64,000 bases of DNA from Mariannaea sp. PMI_226 (GCA_024336345.1 JANFOG010000007.1:1860001-1924000); one strand, 5' to 3'; positions 22,997 through 34,597 are shown, counted from the stretch's first letter. Numbers and translations: made by a program. Notes: generated from the letters alone by a model not told the origin.

Positions 22997-24474
22997 TTAT
23001 CTAGCTGATAATGGCGGAGACCTCGCCCTCCTCCTCAACCAATCCAGGCTAAGGAGAAAACCGAAAAGGAAGGATGCCGTCCCAACAATCCACGCCAAGT
23101 CTTTCAAGTAATACGAGTTCCACCGCCTCGTGGCTGCACTAAGTACGTCGTCCGCGTTCAACAAGTCGATGCCTTCGCGAGAGAGTACTCGCCACACGTA
23201 ATTTCTATGAGATACTGGCCAAGTGGGCGTTTCCCAGTATCTTGATAGTAGGTTGAGATCCTTGGCCGCTTGGATCTGCTCTCGAATGATGCTGAGCTTC
23301 GACAGACTGAAGCCAAAAAACACGGTTCCAATGGTTCTCCAGAGTGACACCGAAGCCGTGTAAAATTCGTTTTCTTGCACCTCCATGCAAGTTGAGGATG
23401 GCGAGTCGTTGTTGCGGCACAATCCAGGCTTGGTCAACAAGTCAAGGGGCGCGTCGAGAAAAACATCATGGTAGCGGTGCCACCGATCTGGGTTTGCACC
23501 AATATTTACATCACGGCGTTTAACAATGTTTCCTGTGCCCACCACAGTGATGGGGCCGGGCCAAAAGGTTTGATTTGTGGCCTCTGTTGGTACCTTCTCG
23601 TGCCGAGACAGATAGTTCCTTTCCCGTAGGGGCTCGAGCTGTTTGAGAACCACAGGCCAGGTGGTTTCTGGGTCGTCCTTCACATCGATAAATAGCAGTA
23701 ACGTTGTGTTGGGGTGAAGCGCAAAGACTCCGGAAACTTGGTCATCAAGGGTTGGCTTAGCCGGGAAAGACTTTGCATTCATCGAGTCCAAAATTTGCAA
23801 AAGAGGATCGATGTAAAGAGATCGGAGTGTTCTTTTTGAAGAGTGCGACCACCAATGGTGAGCAACATAGAGGTCCTTTCCATTTTTGCTGAGCCATACG
23901 TCTGCCTCGACACTCACGCAGCCTACTGAAAGCGCCGTGAATAGCGGATCATGTCGCAGGTAGTCGTTGTGAGAGTGGCACATGGCCGGGGGGACATAGG
24001 GTGATAGTTGTTCAACCCATCTTGTGACACTGTTCGTTACATTTCCATCCCCCTTGAATGGGTCAATATGCGTAGAGCGTGACGACTCGTTGGCGTAGAG
24101 GATGGTTAAAGTTGTTCTACAGGACGTATAAGCTTGGCATTCCACTGACTTACACTACCACTACCAGACACATACAAGCATACTCATATGAACAGAAGGA
24201 TACAAGTACAAGCCAAATGCAAGACTGGGGGGGGGGGGGTGGGGGGGGGTTTCTTTTGTACTGCAACTTACATAAATAAGAATGTGACAAAGATGATAGT
24301 CCGCCCTAGGCTGAACAATGGCTTCTGAATGGCAAGCCTTTGAGTTTTTTGGTTTGAAATGAGGCCCTCTGCTTCCCAAGAGTCGTCACTGGGACTCAAT
24401 GAAGGAACCGGCTCATACTCTGCAGATTCCTTGCGGCTGTGGCCGCAGAAATAATCGGCAGCCTTGATGGCCAT
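22997..24474 (-). CDS. AIM6-type PLC/GDPD-like phosphodiesterase family protein, 440 aa, two exons
   Basis: complement(join(22997..24116, 24272..24474)). The upstream frame to 24513 starts with TTG, so the ATG at 24474 (MAIKAADYF) is used. Joining the exons across the 155-nt intron (GTAAGT...CTGTAG, phase 2) rebuilds one continuous N-terminal membrane segment (RTIIFVTFLF joined to ITTLTILY), which supports the splice. The luminal domain has CHSHNDYLRHDPLFTALSVG (about residues 114-133), EADVWL and YVAHHWW. This is the HND...E-D-W...HH pattern of the AIM6 (altered inheritance of mitochondria 6) family, related to glycerophosphodiester phosphodiesterases. A second hydrophobic segment (IVGTASFLFGFLLSL) lies near the C-terminus. 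The true substrate is not established. The intron holds a long C tract on the coding strand. Confidence 0.85.
24227..24249. repeat. G13-T-G9 tract inside the AIM6-type gene intron
   Basis: Plus-strand G13 T G9; read as C9-A-C13 in the transcript, within the 155-nt intron. Likely length-variable and prone to sequencing error. Confidence 0.85.
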
Positions 24475-26036
24475 GGGGGGAAATGTCGAGTCTGGCGTGA
24501 CGGCACGGGACAAAGAGGAAGCTCACGCTCCAAGAGATGGGATGATGTTAAGGCTCATGAGGGAAATAAAAAAAAGGCCAAAAGCACAAACAGCACACAT
24601 CGAAAGAGAATGGCAACTGAGTATTAGTTATCTCTTTTTCCATGTGGCATATCCATCATGTGGTCCCTTGGTGAACGACTAGTGCACCCGGTCGTATAAT
24701 AGCACGGCTGGACCGCACGTGGTTCCACTTACACACTGACTCAGGACCAATCCTGGGGCAAAGCTCGGTCACGAACACCTACTGAGCTAGCTCCAAATCG
24801 ACAACAAGTATCGCTGTCTCATAAAGGGCCTCGCAAAAACTAATCCATCCCATTGCCTTCCAGTGAGAGTGATTTTTTTATGGCACATTTATTTTTTTTA
24901 GAAACGGGAATATGCCGAGGTGGATGTGGTCGAATCACTTTTTGACACACCCTCACATTATCCTGCACGTACCACTGCATGGCTCCATTGATGTATGGAG
25001 GCAGCCGGACATGGTCCAAAAGTCCCAGACTTTCGTTTCTACCCCATATTGTTATACGGGATCGCACGCGTAAATTAAGCTGGGCTTGCTGACTGCAGGC
25101 GGTCCAGCCGTTGGTAGCGGTTGAGAAAAAAAAGGGGACTTTGGGTTCTTTTGAAGGCTTTAGCTTGAACCGCCCAATCAGCCCTATTCCTGGCAGTTTT
25201 GCACAATTGAAGCTAGTGATTTATAAGAGCTTAGAGCCGCCAGGTACAATAGTTTGCGGGGAGGGTGCGAGGGGAGACTGTTCTAGATCCGCAGCTTTCG
25301 CTCATTTCGTGCACATTGGCCTTGGTTGGCCGAGTCATGGACGAAAGGGATAGTGGTGCCTGAGGTTTTGAGGTTTTGCAGGCCAACATCTGCCGACAGA
25401 TGAAATCTGCAAGGCTATCAGCCTTATTGAGAGGGGGATCATATTCCATACGAAAATGCCGGGGGGCGATTGTACTACCGAACGGTTCTTCGGCGTGCGT
25501 CTGACAACACAGCCACAATGTCCTTGGAAATATCTCTAAATTCTCGGGAAAAACGCTCATTGGCCTTTCGTGGTGAGGGAACATTGGCTCTGACATAAGC
25601 ATAAATCATGTGCGTGCGGGAAGTCACGTGGCCCCAGTCTTTAAAGCTTAGTCAGACAATCACGGATCATTTAGGGTCGGTGAGATCTGGAGAATCCCCG
25701 AGAACAAGAAGATCCCGTTTCCTTTCAAATTATAGGATAGCACAGCATTGTGTCTCCTCCCTTTTATGTCCGATGTTTTGTTCTTCAAAACCCCACCCCT
25801 TTCAGCTCCCTTGCATAACTGATTATTAGGCTAGACCCAATAAACCGCTAGAATGAGACTGGTGACGCCTCTGAGCCTAAGGCTGAGGAACAAGCTGAGA
25901 GTGCGGAAGCGCTAACCCACAAGGTTGACGCAACTGTCCATCATGTCGTAGCCAAGGTACTGAGTATGGTCCTGGGGGTTGGCATCACTGTTGTTTGAAA
26001 AGCATTTCGGATCTCCGTGGAGGGCATTGCAATATA
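24475..26036. other. Intergenic
   Basis: No supported gene. A 45-codon coding-like stretch at about 25850-25998 (+), Ala/Glu-rich then hydrophobic and ending in TGA, has no visible partner exon. Confidence 0.4.
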
Positions 26037-26854
26037 TTACTTGTTTGTCCTAGTAGATTCTTGCATGGGCCGTGTGGCAATAGCCCCTCTGTCAACTTGA
26101 AGCTTGGCAACACCGTCTCCATACGTGACAACTCGTCACAAAGTGGCGCTCGTTCGCGTGTTCATCCAATTGACGAAATCCTGATCGCCTGTTCGGGGCG
26201 CTTTATAGGTGTAAAGATGTATAGCATCTGGTTCCACAACTTTGCTGTCCCCGTATCAGCCATTGCAAATGCAGCGGCGGAGCCACCTAACCCGTGGGCC
26301 AGCGATGAACAGTTTTGGTTGTGGGTATATCTGCCACTGCTGTCCATGTACCAAGACTCACCCGGCGTCAAAGACTTCATCCACCTTCAAGTCCGGCTTT
26401 AGTTTGCAAGTTATGCGACCCCAATTCTTCAGCGTTGGGAAACCACAGCACGCGGCGTCGGCGTGGAAAAACGTATCCATCTTATCGTTATCGTTGCCTT
26501 CCAATACGGTGGGAGCGACGATAATATCGGCGGCTACTGTGTATGTTCAACGGTTTCACGAGCAATACGAATTCGTAAGAGTTAGCTTTTTGTTGTATCT
26601 ATGATTAACAAATCGCTCTCTGTGATTCAAATCCAATTCAGCGGCAGTGACTTCAGTGATTCGGCAAGCGTCTTTCGCATGCGAACCATCACAAGTGCGA
26701 AGATATGAGACCTAGCGTCCAAAACCCAGCCACACCATGTGTCATTTTCGATACTTAGGATATGGCTGACCTTTGGGGTGGTTAGGGTTGAAATGCAATT
26801 GGAAATTAAAACTTCGTGAGGTGTTTCTGTCAGCATCGATCGTTGATTCCTCAA
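26037..26854 (-). pseudogene. Class 3 (feruloyl esterase A-like) lipase relic
   Basis: Minus-strand pieces in different frames line up in order with fungal class 3 lipases. First comes GWVLDARSHIFALVMVR (about 26740-26690), like the GWxLxDxxxxxIxVxFRG strand. Then YPQPKLFIAG (about 26325-26300), the strand before the nucleophile elbow. One frame over, HGLGGSAAAFAMADTG follows, where GHSLGG is expected. One frame over again is LYTYKAPRTGDQDFVNWMN, the typical YTxGxPRxGNxxFAxxxN, then RVVTYGDGVAKL, the RVTHxxDxVPxLP element with the catalytic Asp. There are at least two frameshifts and an in-frame TGA (26136-26138), and the nucleophile serine position reads GGG (26291-26293). The middle part (about 26540-26340) is protein-like but not alignable by eye. 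The locus is clearly inactive as a lipase. Confidence 0.65.
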
Positions 26855-27214
26855 CTCTATCCTTGGAGCATTGCGTCTGACGGATCGTCGCCTTGATAAT
26901 AATGTTGTGAATCTTCCAAAAGCTTGAGCGGCCCAAATCGTACTAGGAATGCGCCTTGTCCATGGAGTCTCCAGTCAGCCAGTGATAATCATCAAGTAAG
27001 CATAATTGTGTGTTCTTCTAGACTTGAGATCTGTTGAGCTTGACTCATACATAGTAGAACAAATTAAATTAGGCAATTTGCAGAACGCACAGATATACCC
27101 AACGCCAAGCTGTTGTGTGAATTATCTTCCTCTAAGCTTATAAGACACTTGATAATCCATCTTCTTTCCCCTAGCGTGCCTCGGCCAGAATCATAGAATG
27201 GACATCAAAAGTGA
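26855..27214. other. Intergenic
   Basis: No gene seen between the lipase relic and the membrane-protein gene. Confidence 0.4.
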
Positions 27215-28345
27215 CTAAACCCTCGTCTCTACTAGTTCTATTTGCGAGGACGATGAAGATACTCTCCCAGTCTTTGGGTCGACCCGGCCAACATTGTCTT
27301 GCACAGGTCGTTCCGAATGTTCGACAGTTGACTTCACCCCAGCATGCTGAGGATTTGGTAAAGGCTTTTGTGAACGGACTACTATAGGTTTCGTGGGAAT
27401 ATCCGCCCTCTCGAGATGAACTAGAGATATGTCTCTTCCTTCTGAGAATTGAGTGCTGCCAACATTCTGATCTCTATCACTATTTGCGTCTTGCTTCCCC
27501 CAATGATCCAAGGATCCGATGCCCTTGCTGCTGGGATATCGATATGTGCTATGATCCGAGTTCGAGTCTTTTGTGATTTTGAGTAGCTGATTCAAGATTG
27601 TAAATTCCAGCTTCAGTTTGATGCTGTATACGGCCGCCTTGTAGAAGTGCTGTACTTCGTCGTAGCCAGCGAACTGGAGGGCGATGAGGGTAATGTCAAG
27701 AATGATGACTAACACATTAATGACGATGAGCTGTCGGAGTATCGTCTTGATTTTCGGCCCGCGTACTTCTTCGATAGGGCGAAGTACCTGGAAGGCGAAA
27801 ACCATGTATAATATTGAAATGATTGCCTCTTGGATGGAAAAAAGTGTAAGTTGCAATGGTTCGTAGACCTTGTACACTTTCAGCGCGGTCTGAGATTGTG
27901 TCGTCGTGTTCAAAATGAATATAATGATCGTGAGGGGCAAGTGACAAGTGACTGCGAGGAAAATGATCAGGTACAGCACCCCTCGGACAATTCTTCGGTC
28001 GTAAACCACCAGGTGAAGGCGAGAATAGAGAGCCACTGACTGCCCAGTGACCATAAGATACCAACCCACGAGCAGGAGCAAAAGAACTGGTATCATTTGC
28101 GCCGTACTGCCATCAGTCAGATTGAAGGATTTGAGAACGACGCCCAATCCATTCAAAGCAACTCCCCACGTAGCGCCAAAAACACTCCAAAAATAAAGGC
28201 CTCTCCATTTCTTGAAGGTATTGAAAAGAAGGCAATGGAGCTCTATCACATGATAGAACGCAATGGTCATGAAAGCTGACTCGGTCATAGCAACGGAAAA
28301 TGCGATCGAGGTACCGTTTGTGCTGCCATTAGTATCCTTGATCAT
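27215..28345 (-). CDS. DUF7703-like seven-transmembrane protein, 376 aa
   Basis: The frame is open to 28399, but that position is TTG. The ATG at 28345 (MIKDTNGSTNGTS) gives an N-glycosylatable outside N-terminus followed by seven hydrophobic segments: AFMTIAFYHVIELHCLLF, YFWSVFGATWGVALNGLG, MIPVLLLLLVGWYLMV, VLYLIIFLAVTCHLPLTIII, LTLFSIQEAIISILYMVF, QLIVINVLVIILDITLIAL and a weaker last one. The motifs VVYDRRIVRGVL, KVYEPLQLTLFSIQE and SIKLKLEFTILNQLL match the Pezizomycotina integral membrane family annotated as DUF7703. The last 120 residues form a polar, Ser-rich cytoplasmic tail. No intron is evident. A receptor-like role is sometimes suggested for such 7TM proteins, but no ligand or signalling partner can be inferred here. 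Confidence 0.8.
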   Translation of the reverse strand: MIKDTNGSTNGTSIAFSVAMTESAFMTIAFYHVIELHCLLFNTFKKWRGLYFWSVFGATWGVALNGLGVVLKSFNLTDGSTAQMIPVLLLLLVGWYLMVTGQSVALYSRLHLVVYDRRIVRGVLYLIIFLAVTCHLPLTIIIFILNTTTQSQTALKVYKVYEPLQLTLFSIQEAIISILYMVFAFQVLRPIEEVRGPKIKTILRQLIVINVLVIILDITLIALQFAGYDEVQHFYKAAVYSIKLKLEFTILNQLLKITKDSNSDHSTYRYPSSKGIGSLDHWGKQDANSDRDQNVGSTQFSEGRDISLVHLERADIPTKPIVVRSQKPLPNPQHAGVKSTVEHSERPVQDNVGRVDPKTGRVSSSSSQIELVETRV

Positions 28346-31300
28346 ATTTGTGGGGTAATGGATTAGGACTGAAAATGCTGATGAGAATGGTTCAACCAAG
28401 AAATAAAAAATTAAAAAAATATGAAGAAAGAAAGAGAGAGAGAGAGAGAGATTACAAACGATACTGTGGAAAACTTTCTCTCATCAGACAATGATTGCGG
28501 GAGTGTACCAGTTATCCTGCTATTAACCCCCACTTCTGTGGCAGCTGGAGATTCGGCGACTTGAACCCCCCTGCGGTTACACAAGCATGGATGAGCATCG
28601 GTGCAGGTTCCATGCTTCAGTATGTAGCCATATCCTAACCGAATAACATACGACATTTCCTGACTACGGGCTGGGCAGCTCGCTAAGAGGCGGGGTTCCC
28701 TGTTTCCCCGGTCGTTAGCCCCTGGGGAGGTCAAAGCGTGTGCACCTCTCCAAGCCTCAGCTGTCTCTTTCTCTCAAGTGGTCAGCGTTCGCATTATCGC
28801 TTATCGCGTCGACGAAATATCTGTGGCGAATGAGACAAGTCCCCTGGCTAGCGGGGAACAGCTTAGCCTTGAGCTCTCGCGTAATAAGGTTGAGAACTGG
28901 AGTTAGCTAGGGAGAGCTTATTCGTTTGTCAGTTTATTCTTGAATATTAGGTGATTTGACCTATTGAAGATTGTCGGCACTTTGAATTAGAACAGCACTT
29001 TGTGGTCACGGACCTTGAGTTCCTGGAAGGTTTACAGGGGTCAGTCGAGATTATGTGCCCAGACAGCAACAGTGCCACGCCTGGACAGGAGCCGAATGGT
29101 CTCTCTAGCCGAGGGGGGGATGTGGCACGCGCTATTGAATCCTTTCATATGGGCCTGGAATATGGATGTGCAACGATGGCTTTCCACACGTTCAGTTGGC
29201 TAACTGGAATTAGAAACTATGATTAAAGGTCATGAGGAACTGGAAAAGTCATCCGTATGCAAAGAACGATATGGAGTTTCAAGTTAATGGCGTGGGTGAG
29301 AAGTGTGGGCCATGACTCTTACATCTACTCAATCACAATACGTTGGACCACACTAGAAAGCAAGAGAGTGTGTGGGTGTAAGGTAGTATTCAGTCATGAT
29401 AAGTGTATCAGTCGCATTTCTTGTTTAGAGCCACGAGACACACAGAAGCATCTTCTCCACGTGCCGTCTACACATGCCGAATGTGCTGATATTTCGGTGT
29501 TGGTCCGCTTAGCTCGTATTTGCTTGTTTGGAAGACTAATAAATACGCTCCTTGGGTCGACTGATGGCGCATCAGGCTGATCAGCTCGGATTTGAATTCT
29601 TCAATTTTAGTAGAGCAGGGCACGCTCCATCAGTCCAGGGGCATCTGCTAACTTGGTCATTGTCCTCCTCCCCCACATTGCCAAGCCCCCGACGGCATTT
29701 TGCGAACAGCATTAGCCAGGGCGGAAAGGATGGCGGGTATTCCCGTCAAGATGTCAAAGGGGCCATATCAATCAAGAGCAGCTGAGCTAATAATACAAAG
29801 TTACTACGAGCTGGAGTAGTAGCATCTTTTAGCCAGCCAGCCTAATAACCGAGCCCAGGCTTATTGCTGCTAGTGTATCGTGGCTAGTTATTGTGGTAAT
29901 GATTGTGCTAGCGCTGTTGTGGGCAAAGAATTGACCATGGTAAATGCTGAGATAGTAATACGACAAAGTGGTAGCTGACATGGCGATCTAATGGGTTCTA
30001 GATGAGGGTGAAGAGACACAGCCATCGTAACGAGCCGATGGGGTTTGTGGAGTAGGATTGAGAGAAGTGACTAGGAGGTTTATATCGTAACAATCCACTT
30101 GGTTCCCAATCAGAATTACTTGAAATATGCCGCTGCGTCGGAATTCTTTATTTTAAAAATTTAGCTAGGAGATCGGAATGCTGTCGTTGAGCCCTCTAGA
30201 AGAGCTTGCGATGTCATGTCTCGAATTTCATTATGACCTATGTCCTGACAAAGTGTAGTGTGGCCGACAAGATCAGCTCACGCGATTACTATCAACTTTT
30301 CATAACAGACATTGAAGATAGGCATGTTATCAAATAGTTTAGGAATCGAGCAGGACACAGGACAAATGATACTCCAAAGGCCTGCTTTTTTTTTTATTCA
30401 CAGCTCTTCAGCGGTTCTGAAACGGGACATCGCCTGCCCATGTAAGGAACTCTAGGGTAAGACGGAACCCAGCCAGGCAAATTGCTGCCAACCCCTTGAT
30501 CCTATCGAGAGCGTCTCTGTCATCTTTCTCAAATGCCTGAGGTATTGTTTAATGTTGGAAGTGTATGCTAACTAATGAAAAGTCTCGTCTGCTAGAAGTA
30601 TGCTGTATAAAAAGACGGCATAGGCCATGTCAACTTGAGCTTCTCAGTGACTCGAATCCACTTCTCCCATCGATCAGACGTGTATCAGTAAGTTGGACCA
30701 TTAGAAAACTATATATAGTACCTTGAAGCTAATATTGAGCGACTAAAAAGTCTGAGACAGCATTGTTCCACAGTTGTTTTAAGATTCATTTGTGTTACTG
30801 GGACTGTCCCAAATTTGCCCGCATCCGGAGCATGTTATGTAATTGACCGTGGCGGAAATGCTCAGCCGCCACTTCTCAAAGACGCCATGACCAGCAGATT
30901 TTCTCAATCAATCAAAACACCACCGATAACCTGTATACAGCGCACCTCGCTTGATCTGGATCGCTAATGGTCTCCACCCCCAATTAGATCGGCCCTGGGA
31001 TGGTCCATTTACGAGGATGACGCAAGAGAGGGGTAGCGGCTCAGGGGCAACATACGAAGTAGGTTACTTTGCGAGCAGCTTCGAACGTTTGCGGAGAATC
31101 ACATAAGCACTGGATTATGCCTCGGCCCAAAGTCCCTTGGTCACTAATAGCGCTATGACTACCAGCGCAGAGCTGTAGCGCCATCTATTCTATTGCACCT
31201 TGAATACGTAAATGATTTGCCACTGGTCTTTACCATCGGTCTTTGACGGAGTGCGAGAGAGTAAGTGGCCTGTATCCGCGGGTGACGGTTCATCTCCATC

Positions 31301-32000
31301 CAGCCTCCCCAAGTCTAGTGTTCAACTGTGTCTGTCTGCTTTCTCGCATGCCACAGTGTTACAATTGCATCTAATGATTCAAGTGCTTCAAGAAAAACTA
31401 TTCTATGCAACTAATGACATTGAATATTGATAGTATTTTAGGTGACTTTTCGAATAGCGATTTCACCAAGTGTCAAGTGTAGCAGGCTGTAGGATCCAAA
31501 AGCAGGAATTTCCTCCCAGGAACTTTATCGACTACCAACATCTATGTTCTGGAAAAACTTGCTGGATAGCTATGAAATATAGTACAATACCAAGATATTT
31601 TTGGGCGATATTTACTAAGGTCTTTGTCATTCTAGTGCCACACTGTTGATTTAGATGTGCACGGAGACGGATCAATACTGCCAGCCCTGCCACTGACATT
31701 TTTAGTGGAGAATCAAACTCCGACTTCATTGCTAAATGCAGCGGAGAATCTACTAGCTAGGGGAAAACACCAAGGGTCGGCCGCGAATATTACCCCGTAA
31801 CCATGCTTTAGAAGATAGTGGACACAAACCCGTTTGCCATTCAATGCAAACCACATCATTGATAACGTTGAGCCGGTGGGATGAATTTGTAAGCTAGAGG
31901 CGGAAGGAATGCAGAAGCTTTGACTGCGGAGTTGAAAAGCATGTTATGATTGAGCGGGGCGACCGAGGCATTGGAGCATTTTGAAGTATGTATACGAAAA
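28346..32000. other. 3.7-kb gene-poor region
   Basis: No supported gene. It contains the AG repeat next to the DUF7703-like gene. The frame at 29002-29226 starts with GTG and has no motif. The rest is AT-rich sequence with short frames. Confidence 0.45.
28433..28450. repeat. (AG)9 microsatellite
   Basis: Nine AG units about 90 nt upstream of the DUF7703-like start codon, in its promoter/leader. Confidence 0.85.
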
Positions 32001-32009
32001 TATATAAAG
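32001..32009 (+). promoter_or_regulatory. TATA box for the MDR reductase gene
   Basis: TATATAAAG lies 91 nt before the ATG, followed by a CA-rich leader with several AACATGG-like contexts near the start. Confidence 0.5.
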
Positions 32010-32091
32010 CCGTATTGGCGTTTGATGAATTCATAGGGCATCAATATCAACAACTTCAATTCAATATATACATCCAATCAACACTACCAAC

Positions 32092-33132
32092 ATGGCTACT
32101 ACTCAGAAGGCAATCGTCATCCAAGGCCCCAAGGACGCCCAGCTGGTGACAGACCGGCCACTGCCCAAGCTTCGCGACGACTATATTTTGGTCAAAACTG
32201 TCGCCGTAGCTCTCAACCCAACTGACTGGAAGCACATCGAGTACATCGTCCAGGAAGCCGGACCATTGGTTGGCTGCGACTATGCGGGAATCGTGGAGGA
32301 GGTGGGACCCAAGGTGACCAAGCATTTCCAGAAGGGTGACCGAATTGCTGGCATTGCTCATGGGTCCAACACTACCCAGCACGAAGATGGTGCTTTTGCT
32401 GAGCACATTGTTGTCAAGGGAGATCTCCAAATAAAAATTCCCGATAATATCAGCTTTGAAGAAGCCGCTACGCTTGGTGTGGGCATTACAACCGTTGGCC
32501 AGGGCCTGTACCAGACGCTGGGTCTCGCATGGCCGACGACCCCCATAAAGGATGATACGCCCGTACTGATCTATGGCGGGAGCACAGCCACTGGTATTCT
32601 CGGGATTCAGTTCGCCAAGCTTTCGGGTTACAAGGTGATTGTGACTTGCTCCCCACGCAACTTTGATCTCGTCAAGTCCTTTGGCGCCGACGAAGTATTC
32701 GACTACAACGATCCCGAGGCTAGCAAGAAGATTCGCGAGTCCACGAATGATAACCTTCAGTACGCTTGGGACACCATCTCCGCCCCAAGCTCTGCCCAGT
32801 TCTGTGCCGACGCGCTGTCATCCTCCAGCGGTGGTCAGTACGCCTGCCTTTCGCAAGTCGCGTTTCCTCGCAGTGACGTCAAGGCCTCGATGACGCTGGG
32901 CTACACCGGAATTGGCGAAGCCTTTTCGAAATTCGGGAGAACCTTTGAGGCCATTCCGGAGAACTATGAATTTTGCAAAAAATTCTGGAAGCTTGCAGAG
33001 GAGCTGATTGCTGCTGGCAAGATTCGCACGCACAAGATTTCGGTTCGTGACGGGCTGGAGGGGGTGTTGGAGGGATTGAATGAGTTGAAAGAGAACAAAG
33101 TCAGTGGAGAGAAGCTAGTGTATCGATTGTAG
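32092..33132 (+). CDS. Medium-chain dehydrogenase/reductase, enoyl-reductase (ToxD-like) type, 346 aa
   Basis: A single exon with a good start context (CCAACATGGC). The GroES-like N-terminal half contains VAVALNPTDWKHIEY, VGCDYAGIVEEVG and GDRIAGIAHGS. The Rossmann half has YGGSTATGILGIQFAKLSGY and GADEVFDYND. These are signatures of the zinc-independent MDR branch that includes stand-alone trans-enoyl reductases acting with polyketide synthases and the ToxD-like oxidoreductases. The zinc ligands of true alcohol dehydrogenases are absent. The expected reaction is NADPH-dependent reduction of an activated C=C bond. No PKS or other biosynthetic backbone lies in this window, so it may be a general detoxification or quinone/enone reductase. 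Length and C-terminus (SGEKLVYRL) are complete. Confidence 0.9.
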   Translation: MATTQKAIVIQGPKDAQLVTDRPLPKLRDDYILVKTVAVALNPTDWKHIEYIVQEAGPLVGCDYAGIVEEVGPKVTKHFQKGDRIAGIAHGSNTTQHEDGAFAEHIVVKGDLQIKIPDNISFEEAATLGVGITTVGQGLYQTLGLAWPTTPIKDDTPVLIYGGSTATGILGIQFAKLSGYKVIVTCSPRNFDLVKSFGADEVFDYNDPEASKKIRESTNDNLQYAWDTISAPSSAQFCADALSSSSGGQYACLSQVAFPRSDVKASMTLGYTGIGEAFSKFGRTFEAIPENYEFCKKFWKLAEELIAAGKIRTHKISVRDGLEGVLEGLNELKENKVSGEKLVYRL

Positions 33133-33960
33133 AGGCAATTAGACGCCTCTAGGTTTGAGTTGACAGTGATTGATGTGAGGAGTGGGGCGTTTCCAGAGAG
33201 CATGGCTCTACACTAGCAAACACGAAATTCGAGAGCTGCATCAAAATTAGCCAGGTTGCCCAATGTGCATTCATTCTTTTCTTCTTATGGTTATCAATTG
33301 GAATATAATGTCAAGCATATAACTAAACAATAGGACCCGAGATCGGCTTTGGGGTTGTAACAGTTAGCTGCGTATGTTGGTGATTTCTACTTGCTTATCA
33401 GTGCTGACCCCCATGAGGATTGTAGTGCAAACAAAACCTTTTTGAGTGTTGAACCATGCCACTTTCTTGAAGCACAGAGACAAGCCTCGGGTGGGAAGAT
33501 ATGATTTATGAGGGTTGCTTTCTTTCTTGATCTAGTCTAAACTAAACTGCCGATGCTTCATCCGCATTTGAGATCTTACTTTGTGTCGCATGTTAACTGT
33601 GCCTCTGATGATGAAAACGCTTCTGCACGCTAATAAGAAGCTACTCGTAGGCCGCCTTGGTAGAGTCTATCCTCACCTATCATCATAATCGTTTCAGGGT
33701 TCCAATCAAAAACCGGATGAGCCTCATACCTAGTTTCAGAAGGTCCTAACGTAAGTTGAGCATTATATCAATTCACGAATCGCAAAATGGGGGACATTGA
33801 TAAGCTGACCAAAGCCAGTGAATTCTGAATCTATTTCCCGGGGTTGAGTTGCTTTGTTATCCTCCCTCACATATGTGGCGAAGATATTGCATGCTGAAAA
33901 CTAGAGAAACCAGCTACAGGTTGGCTGAGTTGAAACTCCGTGGAGAAGGAGGCTATAGAT
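33133..33960. other. 3' flank / intergenic
   Basis: No gene seen between the reductase and the inverted-repeat element. Confidence 0.4.
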
Positions 33961-34597
33961 AACCTGGACCATGCTCCACAATAATGGAAAAAGAGTGGTG
34001 TTTCTCGTGATTTCTGGCACCATGTTCCACTTTATTTAGGCCATCTGATTGGTCAGCTTTAGTGGAGCATGGTCCAGGTCAGCTTTTCTTCTGTGTTGAG
34101 CTCCAAAAGAAGAACAACAAGCGGCGCAATAATGCATTAATTGTAGACAGGCGAGCGGGCAGGCGGGGTGTGAGGAAGAGGAAGAAGGAAGAAAGAAGCT
34201 ATTGCCTACAGAGGCAGCTTTCAAAAGTTTTCGGCCGGGCTAATTAATGCCAAATCCTATAACCCCTGTATCTACTTGCCAATACATCACCTATAATCAA
34301 GTTCAGCAGACCCTCCGCTGATGGCTCTGTAGCTATAGTGCTTGTAGGAGATGCTTTCTTTTTCGTTACCACCTGGAGTCTTCTATTTTCTGATGGTAAT
34401 TACTGAAATGAAATGAGATTGATGTATCTCTTGTATTTAGCCCCAATGTGGCATTATTATTGCTTTTTCTCAACCGAAAACTTTTGAAAGCTATATTTAT
34501 ACAGTAAGTTAATGAATTAAAAATCGCTGAGCTGGACCGTGCTCCACTAACGCTGACCAATCAGGTGCAGTAAATAAAGTGGAGCATAGTCCAGGTT
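33961..34597. mobile_element. MITE-like element with nested inverted repeats (about 637 bp)
   Basis: The outer ends are 19-nt inverted repeats (33961-33979 and 34579-34597) differing at one position; the left end reads AACCTGGACCATGCTCCAC. Inside, a module of about 68 bp (34018-34085) recurs inverted near 34528-34595, with shared blocks CCACTTTATTTA, CTGATTGGTCAGC and TTAGTGGAGCA. Each module is itself close to palindromic, starting with a CATG(C/T)TCCAC block and ending with GTGGAGCA-GGTCCAG. No transposase frame is present, so it would be non-autonomous. I could not identify an unambiguous target-site duplication. A further short match (CCATGGTCCAGCTT) lies just outside the right end. Confidence 0.7.

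Noticed and set aside
25846..25998. 45-codon Ala/Glu-rich coding-like stretch
   Set aside because: No start, no partner exon and no recognisable family.
28540..28600. tRNA-like B-box (GGTTCAAGTCGCC on the minus strand)
   Set aside because: The flanking bases do not form a T-arm or an acceptor stem and no A-box lies at the right distance. Similar motifs near 840 and 20488 fail the same test.
32092..33132. Possible secondary-metabolite cluster around the enoyl-reductase-like gene
   Set aside because: No PKS, NRPS, terpene synthase, P450 or tailoring set lies within the window, so one MDR enzyme is not enough.
34062..34247. 61-codon basic frame inside the inverted-repeat element
   Set aside because: Low-complexity Lys/Arg stretch from purine-rich DNA; no transposase motif.
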